15,090 nt of DNA from Bacteroidales bacterium. GTDB lineage: Bacteria > Bacteroidota > Bacteroidia > Bacteroidales > UBA3824. Shown here one piece after another: positions 1 to 7,900 of the stretch (its first letter is position 1; each line of letters opens with the position of its first letter). The translations under genes were made by a program, and so were the position numbers. The stretch is taken from positions 1-15,090 of the forward strand of contig JAFYFR010000094.1 of the NCBI GenBank assembly GCA_017543645.1. The letters run 5' to 3'. The notes beneath the pieces were generated by a model. The model was not told where the DNA came from. It saw nothing but the letters and a program-made list of their open reading frames with translations, and ran no database searches.

Positions 1-1
1 C

Positions 2-394
2 GACAAATTGGTTGAAGTGCTCAACGTTAACAGCAATATTACCATAGAGTTGCGTGCCAACACCGACTTCCGTGGCAACGATGAGGCCAACCTCAAACTC
101 TCCGACGAGCGTGCCAAGAGCGTTGTCAACTACCTTGTTTCAAAAGGCATCAATCCCGCCCGCCTCACATCAAAAGGTATGGGCGAAAGCAACCCCGTAA
201 AAGTTACCAAAAAGATAGCCGACAAATATCCCTTCCTCAAAGAGGGCGACGTGCTCAGCGAGGCTTTTATCAACAATCTTACATCTAATCAAGATAAGGA
301 AATCTGCCACCAGTTAAACCGTCGTTCGGAATTTGCAGTTATCAGCACCGACTTTAAGGAGATTGAAAATGGCATTCCTTTTGGAGGTGAATAA
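2..394 (+). CDS. OmpA-family protein, C-terminal peptidoglycan-binding domain (5' end outside window)
   Basis: Only the last 130 residues are visible; the open frame runs off the left edge. The fragment is an OmpA_C domain, which holds outer-membrane proteins or lipoproteins to peptidoglycan through diaminopimelate. The core signature is present: TDFRGNDEANLKLSDERA, then YLVSKGINPARLTSKGMGES. Asp22 and Arg37 of the fragment have the 15-residue spacing of the diaminopimelate-binding Asp/Arg pair in known OmpA domains. After NPV comes an insertion of about 35 residues (KYPFLKEGDVLSEAFIN...) and then HQLNRRSEF. That insertion is typical of Bacteroidota OmpA proteins that carry TPR/WD40-like repeats ahead of this domain, including the T9SS accessory protein PorE. 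The N-terminal half is missing, so a PorE assignment is only a possibility. The next gene starts 15 bases later, suggesting co-transcription. Confidence 0.9.
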   Translation, partial: DKLVEVLNVNSNITIELRANTDFRGNDEANLKLSDERAKSVVNYLVSKGINPARLTSKGMGESNPVKVTKKIADKYPFLKEGDVLSEAFINNLTSNQDKEICHQLNRRSEFAVISTDFKEIENGIPFGGE

Positions 395-409
395 AACAAA
401 TTTACTAAA

Positions 410-847
410 ATGGAAGGAATAGACAACCGCATAAAAGAATTCATAGAGCAGCACCACGTGTTAGTCCTCGCCACCTGCGCCGAAGGACAGCCCTACTGCT
501 GCGACTGTTTTTTTGCCTACAACTCCGAAAACAACACCTTTATAATAAAGACCGACGCGGAAAACACGCGCCACATGAAAGAGATAGCCCAAAACAACAA
601 GGTGGCAGCATCAATCGTTTTAGAAACGAAAGAAATAGGCAAACTACAGGGGCTCCAGATATGCGCCAATGCTATAATACCAGAAGGCGACTACCTATCG
701 AATGCAAAAAAGACATATCTAAAACACTACCCCTACGCAATAGCCGTACCAGGAACATACGTGGTTTTAAAGCCAGAATATTACAAGCTCACTGACAACC
801 GATTGGGATTCGGGAAAAAACTTATTTGGAACAGACAGCAAAAATAA
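410..847 (+). CDS. yhbP: YhbP-family (UPF0306) split-barrel flavin-fold protein
   Basis: A 145-residue protein of the size of E. coli YhbP (about 147 residues), a member of the pyridoxamine 5'-phosphate oxidase-like FMN-binding split-barrel superfamily. The diagnostic feature is the C-terminal stretch at residues 128-142, TDNRLGFGKKLIWNR, which is nearly identical in type to the UPF0306 ending. The N-terminus (IKEFIEQHHVLVLATCAEGQPYC) is the usual first helix and strand of the barrel, and TDAENTRHMKEI fits the strand-helix that follows. There is no signal peptide, so it is predicted to be cytoplasmic. Its reaction is not established in the family; FMN or haem-like cofactor binding is inference. 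Cys23, Cys30, Cys31 and Cys33 cluster near the N-terminus, which is unusual enough to note. It lies 15 bases after the OmpA gene and 27 bases before a lipoprotein gene, probably in one operon. Confidence 0.85.
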   Translation: MEGIDNRIKEFIEQHHVLVLATCAEGQPYCCDCFFAYNSENNTFIIKTDAENTRHMKEIAQNNKVAASIVLETKEIGKLQGLQICANAIIPEGDYLSNAKKTYLKHYPYAIAVPGTYVVLKPEYYKLTDNRLGFGKKLIWNRQQK

Positions 848-874
848 TATAAACAAAATCAAAAACTTAAAAAA

Positions 875-1777
875 ATGAAAATCAAAGCAAAACCCATCTG
901 CGCCTTCTTAGCCGCAACAGCATTGGTAGCAATGCAATCTTGCGCAGGCGAAGGTAACAACAACAACGGAAATCAAAACACCAAACAGGAACAGGCACAA
1001 AGCAATCAGAGCAACGAAAACAACTTCTATCTGATACCCTCTCCCGAAGACCTCTTCGCCTTCACCAAGGACAAGGAACTTCAGTTTATCGCAGGACTCA
1101 CCAACCCCATCGAGAATATCGATAAATACATCGACATAAAGTCAAAAGAAATCAATTTCGGTACTTACACCGCCGACATGGCATACAGCGCTGCTTTCGG
1201 CAAATATCAGGAATCACTCAAGGAGTTCAAAGTGGTACGCCAGCTGTCTGACGCTATCGGAATCGGCAACGTGTTTAACCAGAGCCTCGCCAACCGCATC
1301 GAAAACGTAGTTGAAAACCGCGACTCCCTGAAACAGATTTCGAGCGACATATACTACGAGATTCAGAATTTCCTCGACTCAAAAGACCGCGCCAAGACCA
1401 TGACACTAATCTCCACAGGTGGATGGCTTGAGTTCCTCTACATTATTGTCAACTCGGTAGATAAATACGATGCCAACAATCCCACAATCCAACGCATTGC
1501 CGACCAGAAGATTATTTTCGACAACCTCATGCTCCGTTTGGAACAGCAGCAAGCCGATCCAGCCATCAAATCCACCATCGCCGAACTCGCTCCCCTCAAA
1601 GAAGCTTTCGGACAATTGGAAGTTCAGCGAAACAACACCACATCTTCTACCAACAACAGCGGTGCAATCAAAGTGGGCGGAGGCATGAAAATCAACATGA
1701 CTGAAAATAATTTTAAGAAAATTAAAGAAACTATCGGCTCAGTAAGAAATAATATCACAATAAACAACGTTAAATAA
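875..1777 (+). CDS. Uncharacterised Bacteroidota lipoprotein with Asn/Gln-rich stalk
   Basis: 300 residues. The N-terminus has basic residues (KIKAK), a hydrophobic stretch and a lipobox-like AMQSC, giving Cys23 as the probable lipidated residue; the Met at -3 is non-canonical but tolerated in this phylum. Residues 24-50 are a low-complexity linker rich in Asn and Gln, likely a tether. Residues 51-250 look mostly alpha-helical: YLIPSPEDLFAFTK, NFGTYTADMAYSAAFGKYQ, VRQLSDAIGI and ISTGGWLEFLYI. This pattern (IPSPxE near the start, 'lGxYxaDxaY', a GG/GxxxExLYI segment) recurs in hypothetical lipoproteins across Bacteroidota; I know of no assigned function. The C-terminus has an Asn/Ser/Thr-rich patch (253-262) and a GGGMKINMTENNFKKIKETI helix. 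No catalytic motif is visible. It is 27 bases after yhbP and 24 bases before the next secreted protein. The ATG start is supported by the signal peptide. Confidence 0.85.
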   Translation: MKIKAKPICAFLAATALVAMQSCAGEGNNNNGNQNTKQEQAQSNQSNENNFYLIPSPEDLFAFTKDKELQFIAGLTNPIENIDKYIDIKSKEINFGTYTADMAYSAAFGKYQESLKEFKVVRQLSDAIGIGNVFNQSLANRIENVVENRDSLKQISSDIYYEIQNFLDSKDRAKTMTLISTGGWLEFLYIIVNSVDKYDANNPTIQRIADQKIIFDNLMLRLEQQQADPAIKSTIAELAPLKEAFGQLEVQRNNTTSSTNNSGAIKVGGGMKINMTENNFKKIKETIGSVRNNITINNVK

Positions 1778-1801
1778 GTAAAATATTAAAGCTTAAAAAA
1801 T

Positions 1802-2419
1802 ATGAAAAGTATTATTAAAATTTTACTGGTTGTTTTAGTGGCGCTGCCGATAGGATTGCAGGCGCAGTCGACATGTGCCGACCAGATGAAGATGCGCAAA
1901 CCTACGCAACCATACAGATACAACAGCTCGTCCAAAAGCGCGATGTGTCAGACCGGCCGCAAATATGAGTTCGTCCTCCCCATTACCCAAGGATTGGAAT
2001 ACAGAATACAATTTTTTGCGAGTCCAGTGTTCAACAACAATGTGGATGTAAAAATCATCGACATGAGTACTGGTGAAGTTGTAATAAACGTACCTGGCAA
2101 ATTAGACGATAAAGAAGTAAAATTCAATCAACAAACAGCCCTTCAGGACTATTTCGACGAAAAGAAAAATACTTACTTCCATCCCTATTTCGACTTTACC
2201 CCGGTTTCATCCACATCATTGAAAATCATGCTGGATGTAAAAGAAGTGGAAGTTCCGCAAGATCAGGTACAAAGCTACAGCTACGGCGACGACAACGAAT
2301 CTCAGTCGCAGACTCAATCTTCGTCCTCCGACCAAGGATTTGCAGTGCCGGTTGAAAAAATCAAAGGCTGCATAACCGTTTACGTTACCGACAAGGTGTC
2401 GGAAGAAGACTCATTCTAA
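1802..2419 (+). CDS. Conserved secreted protein of unknown function
   Basis: 205 residues with a clear type I signal peptide, MKSIIKILLVVLVALPIGLQA, cleaved before Gln22, so periplasmic or exported. The mature protein begins with STCADQMKMRKP, followed by the segment YRYNSSSKSAMCQTGRKYEFVLP (residues 38-60) and alternating hydrophobic strands (LEYRIQFFASPVFNN, VDVKIIDMSTGEVV). The pattern suggests a beta-sandwich. Near the end, FDFTPVSSTSLKIMLDV and GCITVYVTDK are separated by a Ser/Gln-rich linker at about 164-178. Cys25, Cys49 and Cys190 could support one disulfide. I have an impression that this family recurs in Bacteroidales, but I cannot assign a function. It is the last gene before the bidirectional terminator at 2441-2471 and is probably co-transcribed with the lipoprotein 24 bases upstream. 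Confidence 0.82.
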   Translation: MKSIIKILLVVLVALPIGLQAQSTCADQMKMRKPTQPYRYNSSSKSAMCQTGRKYEFVLPITQGLEYRIQFFASPVFNNNVDVKIIDMSTGEVVINVPGKLDDKEVKFNQQTALQDYFDEKKNTYFHPYFDFTPVSSTSLKIMLDVKEVEVPQDQVQSYSYGDDNESQSQTQSSSSDQGFAVPVEKIKGCITVYVTDKVSEEDSF

Positions 2420-2440
2420 CACGGAACCAAATGTACTAAT

Positions 2441-2471
2441 AAAAAAGCCCCGAGTAAATCGGGGCTTTTTT
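2441..2471. terminator. Bidirectional intrinsic terminator between convergent units
   Basis: A perfect 7-bp GC-rich stem, GCCCCGA (2447-2453) with TCGGGGC (2459-2465), closes a 5-base loop. It is flanked by six A on the left and six T on the right, so it carries a U-tract whichever strand is transcribed. It lies between the stop of the secreted-protein gene (2419, + strand) and the stop of rnpA (2505, - strand), and so should end both transcription units. Confidence 0.92.
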
Positions 2472-2504
2472 ATTTTATCTATCAAGTTTAAAATTCGCAC
2501 GACT

Positions 2505-2888
2505 TTAAGCCGTTTTCAATATCTCGCCCAACTTTTGGATTATCGTGTCCATGGCGGCGGAAATTGCGGCGTAGGTGCTAATCTGGCGGTTCTTGTAAAC
2601 AAAGGCGACACTGAAATTTTTTTCAGTGAGGTTCTGCAAAAGCGACTTGCGCACACGGTACGCCTCGCGGGTGAGACGTTTCACACGGTTGCGGTCGACG
2701 GCATGTTTGAAATAGCGCTTGCTCACCGACACCATCATCTGGTTGCAGCCGTTGTCGAAAGGCGACCCTATGGTATAATATACCGAAAAAGGGAAAATCA
2801 GGAACGACTTCCCCTCTTTGAAAATGTTTTCGATACGGTTCAGGCTTTTGAGCCTCTCACCTTTGTTTAACGTGTTTACCTTATGCAA
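2505..2888 (-). CDS. rnpA: Ribonuclease P protein component
   Basis: 127 residues, normal for the family. The protein subunit assists the catalytic RNase P RNA in removing 5' leaders from pre-tRNAs. The signature is the RNR motif: VSKRYFKHAVDRNRVKRLTREAYR at residues 55-78, with RNRVKR at 66-71. The N-terminal LNKGERLKSLNRIENIFKEGKSF matches the usual opening of the family. The frame has no ATG before the conserved core; the most upstream usable start is TTG at 2888-2886, seven bases after the hemD stop, and the N-terminus it gives fits the family length. The tight spacing implies translational coupling to hemD. In many Bacteroidota yidD follows rnpA; here the operon ends and a terminator follows 34 bases later. 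Confidence 0.95.
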   Translation of the reverse strand: MHKVNTLNKGERLKSLNRIENIFKEGKSFLIFPFSVYYTIGSPFDNGCNQMMVSVSKRYFKHAVDRNRVKRLTREAYRVRKSLLQNLTEKNFSVAFVYKNRQISTYAAISAAMDTIIQKLGEILKTA

Positions 2889-2895
2889 GACAGAT

Positions 2896-3651
2896 CTATT
2901 TTTTCTTGTTGTTGGCTATAATAAACTGCTCTAATGCGGCAGGCATGCTCTTAGCCTCATCGGTAGGAGCCTTGATGTCCAAACGGTAGCCGTACTTTTC
3001 CACAGCCTCCCACGCCGAGTGTCCGAAGGCGGCAATCTTAACGTCGCCCTGCTCAAAGTCGGGGAAGTTTTCGTGAAGGCTCTTGATACCGGCTGGTGTA
3101 AAGAACACAAGTACTTGGAAATTCGGGAAATCCGCTTTCAAGTCGTCAAGGTCCGCGCTCTCGGTCTGATACAACACCACCTTGGCAAAATTGATACCTA
3201 TGCTGTCAAGAAAGTCGGGAATCTCGTTGCTGCTAACATCAGATGTAACAAGAAGGAATTTCTCGTTGATGTTTTTCTTAAAAGCCTCCACTGTGTCGTT
3301 GAAATTGTTCTTGCCATGGAAAATCTTTCGTTTGCGGTAGACGATGTATTTTTGCAGGTAGAGCGCGATTTGCTCGGTAGTGCAGAAATACTTTAGAGTT
3401 TCAGGAACGGCGTATTTCATCTCCTTGGCAATTCTGAAAAAGTTGTCGATTCCGATTTTGCTTGTAAAGATAATGGCCGTGTAGTCTGGCAGATTGATAT
3501 GCTGCGCCCTGAAATCCTTGGAGCTTACTCCGACAATTTTGATAAACTGACGGAAGGTAACGTTTAGTTTTAATTTGTCAGCCAAATCAAAGTACGGGCT
3601 GCTGTCTCCTGTCGGTTTTGGCTGCGAAATCAGCAAATTAGTAATTTTCAA
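2896..3651 (-). CDS. hemD: Uroporphyrinogen-III synthase
   Basis: 251 residues. The enzyme closes hydroxymethylbilane to uroporphyrinogen III with inversion of ring D, in tetrapyrrole (haem, sirohaem) synthesis in the cytoplasm. The family is poorly conserved, but the two-lobed layout is visible. The N-terminus is ISQPKPTGDSSPYFDLA, typical of the Bacteroidota branch; IIFTSKIGIDNFF at 60-72 and LVFFTPAGIKSL at 181-192 are the paired 'TS/TP..G' elements; IAAFGHSAWEAVEKYG (206-221) and APTDEAKSMPAAL (228-240) form the characteristic end. The start is TTG (3651-3649): an in-frame stop lies four codons upstream and no nearby ATG would keep the conserved N-terminus. The adjacency with DUF4271 upstream and rnpA downstream is a familiar Bacteroidota arrangement. 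Confidence 0.88.
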   Translation of the reverse strand: MKITNLLISQPKPTGDSSPYFDLADKLKLNVTFRQFIKIVGVSSKDFRAQHINLPDYTAIIFTSKIGIDNFFRIAKEMKYAVPETLKYFCTTEQIALYLQKYIVYRKRKIFHGKNNFNDTVEAFKKNINEKFLLVTSDVSSNEIPDFLDSIGINFAKVVLYQTESADLDDLKADFPNFQVLVFFTPAGIKSLHENFPDFEQGDVKIAAFGHSAWEAVEKYGYRLDIKAPTDEAKSMPAALEQFIIANNKKK

Positions 3652-3713
3652 AACTCTTTATTTTAAAATGTAATCCCTTCCTACCCCTAAAGTTAGGAAA
3701 ATGCCGCTGACAA

Positions 3714-4892
3714 TCAATGGGATAGAATTTTAACTGCCAACAAAACAGGCAATATTTCCACGCCGCAAAGGTATAAAAATAAATAAAATTTAGAAAATTG
3801 TTTGTCAAATATTATTTTTATCAACCGAAATAATTTCAATAGTTCGGCTAATCCACATAATATCAAGCATATAATAAACAAAGTCTCTATCGTAAAGTCA
3901 TATCCGACATACACTATGCAAAAATTTATCGGCAGCATCACCACGCCTAACATCTGCAAAACAAACGATACGTTGCTGTAATATTTTGAATATGCGTCGC
4001 GGCATAAAAAAAGATTGCTGAACAACATCGAAACAAAAAGTTTAATTAAATATACCGCAAACACTATCGCACAGCCTATTGCAATTGATACAAAAAACGA
4101 AAAAGGAAGTTCAATTCCGTACTTCGCCATCGCTATGGTAGAAAACATAACCACATTGAGGATGTAATTGACAAAAAGAACGTAGCCCGCTTTGTCGGCA
4201 GAAATGTTGCGCTCGCCCACCGTATTGTTAAAGGCGTTGTAATAGAACACAATCAGCAGCAATCGCGACACATAGCCTTTGGAATAGAAATTTGCCAAGA
4301 GTATAAGTATAACGCTCATAACCAAAGGCACAATCATTCCTTCAGGAAAGACAATCTCAGACCTCGATTTGTCTGGTTCGAAATGGAAACGCTCCGGGGT
4401 CTTCTCCTCAACGTTGATGTCCCACGCGCTTATGCCGTAAAACGAAAGCGTGTAGCGGCTCAAGCCATTGGTGTTGATTGGTACGTACATCCACGCTGAA
4501 TCTCTTGATGTAAACTGATAACGCCTGCGCTGCTGGTAAATATACGAAGTGTTGTCAGTAGGGATACCCACGGTGTACTCGGTGCCGTTGATTTCAAATG
4601 TGCTGTACACGTTGTCTGGTGCGCGCCAAACAGCAGGCAGACTGAAAAGCGCGGTGTCGGTCACAAGCTCCTTCTCCAAAGAATCCACCCAAGGCGAAAC
4701 TATAATCTGCGGCTGGGGACGCACGATGCTGACTTTGTTTTCCCAATAAAACATATCGATGCTGCTTTCGGGATGGTAATAGATATACGACGTGCTGTCG
4801 CCGCCCATAGGAGTCTTCTTACCATGCTTGGGTGGTGCAGCCGAAACGCCAACAGCTATAAGCATCAACAATATGAGAAACCTTGTACGCAT
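3714..4892 (-). CDS. DUF4271 integral membrane protein
   Basis: 392 residues from the ATG at 4892 (an in-frame TTG three codons upstream is less likely, since the ATG sits directly before the signal sequence MRTRFLILLMLIAVGVSA). Residues 20-182 form an extracytoplasmic domain with an SPWVDSLEKELVTD segment and a Tyr-rich beta-like region. About six transmembrane helices follow, at roughly 185-203, 237-257, 264-290, 309-329, 335-356 and 369-389. The last contains FLYLCGVEILPVLLAVK (372-388), the conserved ending of the DUF4271 family. Its function is unknown. It sits 78 bases downstream of sprA and 62 bases upstream of hemD; DUF4271-hemD adjacency is common in Bacteroidota. Whether it helps SprA assembly or haem metabolism is inference only. 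The coding sequence is visibly more AT-rich than sprA, as expected for a membrane protein. Confidence 0.85.
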   Translation of the reverse strand: MRTRFLILLMLIAVGVSAAPPKHGKKTPMGGDSTSYIYYHPESSIDMFYWENKVSIVRPQPQIIVSPWVDSLEKELVTDTALFSLPAVWRAPDNVYSTFEINGTEYTVGIPTDNTSYIYQQRRRYQFTSRDSAWMYVPINTNGLSRYTLSFYGISAWDINVEEKTPERFHFEPDKSRSEIVFPEGMIVPLVMSVILILLANFYSKGYVSRLLLIVFYYNAFNNTVGERNISADKAGYVLFVNYILNVVMFSTIAMAKYGIELPFSFFVSIAIGCAIVFAVYLIKLFVSMLFSNLFLCRDAYSKYYSNVSFVLQMLGVVMLPINFCIVYVGYDFTIETLFIICLILCGLAELLKLFRLIKIIFDKQFSKFYLFLYLCGVEILPVLLAVKILSH

Positions 4893-4970
4893 TTTTTGCA
4901 AAAATAATCACCTTAAAGTAAAAAACACTATAAAAATACTATTTTTTTCTCATCTGCCAACGTATTTTTT

Positions 4971-7900
4971 TTAATCCAAGCTCATTGTTATGCTAAAACC
5001 GAACTTGATGTTGCTCGTGCGGTAGCTGGTGGAGATTATCGGGTTGGTTATCTGATGATTGTAATACAGCTGCACCTTGAACCTCTGCGACAGGCGGTAG
5101 TCGGCGGTAGACTTTATCGAGAAACTGCGCTGTCCTGCCGAAATCTGGTCGTAAAGGTTTTCGATTTCGCGGATAATTGTCTTGTCGTCGTCGATAACGA
5201 GGTCGGCTCTGAGGTCAAGGTCGCTCTTGAAACGGTTGCTTCCGCTCGATGTGCGGATATTCAAAGGCAGCTGGGCAAACTTGTAGCCCACACCAATAAC
5301 CCACTCCTTGCGGTACATTTCGGAAATTTGGCTGTTGGCGAATCCGAGCGTAATCTGACGAGTGCGGCGGTACTCAAGCTTGGTGCTCATAAGGTTTACC
5401 CACGAGATGTCGATGCCGGCAAGCGGTGCGAATTTTTCTTCAAGCGTTACGGCAGCTATCTCGTACTGGGGAATAAACAAGTTGTTAGCCTTGTAACGCG
5501 CAAAATTGTATCCCCAAGTGTACTGGTCGCGAAAACTATACTCGGCGTTATTCTTAAAGTTAGAGATAGAATACGACGAACTGTAGGCATGGGTCAGCAT
5601 AGCCGAGCGCACAACGTTTTTGAGCAGTGGAATATTTCCGAGGCCCTTATAGTTGATTCGCCAATTTGGTAGCGGAATTTTCAAGAACGGATCGAGACTA
5701 ATTTTGTTAGGACTTATGCCCGAATATGCGGCAAGAAACGCAGGCAGAAGCACATCTTGATGAGTTTTGCTGTATCCGTTGGGATAGTTACCGTACATGA
5801 GGTTTCCGTCGGCATCTTTCTGAGGCGTTGGGTCGTACTCTTTGAGACCCATACGGCGGTCGGCTTGACGCTGTGCTATGATTTCGCGGTGGTTGAGAAA
5901 CTTATTGTAGGTTTCCAAAGAATAGTCGTCGCCAACCTTTTTAAACGCGGTTTTAATCATATTGAAGCTTACGCGGTAGTTGCCGTGCTTAATTCTGCTC
6001 GATGTTTGCCAGCCGTCAATATCGGTAGCGTAGGCAAAATACTCTTCGGTGTTGTAAACTATGCTGCGGTCGAAACTTACGTCGATACGGAAATTATTGA
6101 CAGGCTCCAACGCCACTCGCACGCCGATAGAGTTGCCCTTGGTATACATCACGGGGTCGGAAAGTGTGGAATCTTTCAACAGCCAGCCTTTTTCGGCAGC
6201 GTCGAGATGATATTCGTCGTCGTTGAGAGCGAGCAGATAGTCGATACCGGGCATGATGGTGCCGCCCTTGTAGTACGAGCCGAAAAGCTCTGTGTCGGGA
6301 CGGTAGCCGGTGAGCGTGTTAGAACGCTGGTTCTTGTACGTTACCGAAACATTGCGGATGCTCATCAGCGACATGGCGAGATAGTCGGTGGCTACAACGA
6401 AAGGATTATCATTAACATCCTTTCTACCTTTGATAACGGCGGTACAGCTTTGGTAATCATCATCGGCTGTAAAACGGATACGGTTTTTGTCCAAAACTGT
6501 AACCGTTCCCTTAACTGGCTGACCGTCGATGTCGGTAACGTCGGCGTCCACATCGGTAGTTCCGAGATTGTGATAAATAATGCGTCCCACACCTTTGGAC
6601 AAACGGATATTGTTTTTGGTGGCGGTAACTTCGCGTTTTTCATTGTTGGCCTTCTTACGTCCGTCCTTGGTAAATCGTTTCATCACATCCTTGAAATAAG
6701 GCATTTGACGGTATACGGTTTCAAAGTTTAACGCGCCGTTCAATGTAAGCACTCCGTTGTTGGATATAGTGTTGCCATGGTCGATATAGTACGACGGCGT
6801 GGTGTCGGTGGCAGCCACTTGGACGGGGTCGATTCCACGTTGCCAACGGTAGTCGGCGTTATAGATAGCGTTGGCAGAAACCCATTTCATCAAAGGAAGC
6901 TTGTTAACCGGCACTTGCCATTGAAATTTTACATTCTGCTGGTAGTTGGTATTGTAGCCGAGGTCGAGAAATCTCATAAACAGAGTGTCGCGCTCTCGCG
7001 CGCTCTCCTCGCCAAAACGGTCGATAAGTCCGTCGGGGTTAACGCGGCTCTCGTTGTTGGCAGAGAAATTCATTGTGAGGTTTTGCGAAAGGTTGTAACG
7101 CACCTCGTAGTTTCTGCGCCAGCGAAAATCCTTCTGGAATGTCGGGTCGAGAAAACCGTCGTCCTCGTTGATGTTGCGGTAGTGTATAGTGGAATACTGA
7201 CGGTCGATATTGGCCGAAACAGCCACCATCTTGGGCAAAAGGTAAAAGTTAAAATCGCGAATGAGCGCAAGGTTCTTATTATTAAGAAACTTAACTCTCG
7301 ACAACGGACGGTAGTTTTTTGGATTGTATGTGAAATTGTATTCGAGCGACGACTGCAGTATGCGTTCCAACTGCGACTTTATGGTAATGTCGTGCATATA
7401 GTACTCGCTGTAAGCAAATCCGGCAGTGAAATTCGACACGTGATAAAACGGTTTCTGCTTGTTCTGCGGTTTGGCCTTAGCGTTGTTGTTTCCAGTAGAA
7501 ACGCCTTCGGGATTGTTTTTCTGCTCCTTGCGACGTTTTGCCTCCTCCTTAGCCTCGCGGCTGCGACCCTCCACGTGCATATTGGTAACGTTGAAACTCT
7601 TGCGGCGTTCATACGTGATACTGCGGTCGCGGATTTCGTCTTTTTCAGAACGAGATAGATTTGGATCGTTGAGAGTTTCGCGGAGTTCAATATCGGGGTC
7701 GAGAGGATTGTAACGTGGAATTTCGTAATTTTCGGAATAACCGAAATAGACAGGCACTCTCACGCCGTAGTCGTTATTAAAAAACTTTCCAACCTGAAGC
7801 TGCGAAGTGATGTCGTATTGGTAGACGGTTTCCTGATACCGCTCCCCTACCCTCTTTTCGATGCTTCCGAAACCGGGAGTGTGCATATATCCCGAAATGG

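Noticed and set aside
2535..3396. Open frames on the + strand opposite rnpA and hemD
   Set aside because: They are antisense to recognised genes and show no family similarity or credible start context.
3652..3713. Short inverted repeat (TTCCTA...TAGGAA on the - strand) between DUF4271 and hemD as a terminator
   Set aside because: The stem is only 6 bp, has low GC content and no following U-tract, so read-through is more likely.
4899..4906. TATTTTTG on the - strand, matching the -7 consensus, just before the DUF4271 gene
   Set aside because: It is only 6 bases from the ATG, which would give an essentially leaderless transcript, and the AT-rich region makes a chance match likely.
5757..6731. 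A 324-codon open frame on the + strand opposite sprA
   Set aside because: It lies entirely antisense to the well-supported sprA frame, its translation shows no recognisable domain, and its openness follows from sprA codon use. The same applies to the + strand frames at 5055-5672, 6777-7658, 8496-9140 and 11550-11984.
7440..7600. Lys/Glu/Arg-rich stretch in SprA as a possible insertion or fusion junction
   Set aside because: A charged low-complexity loop before an F-x-Y-A-Y-S-E-like strand is a normal feature of SprA proteins, and the frame is continuous on both sides.
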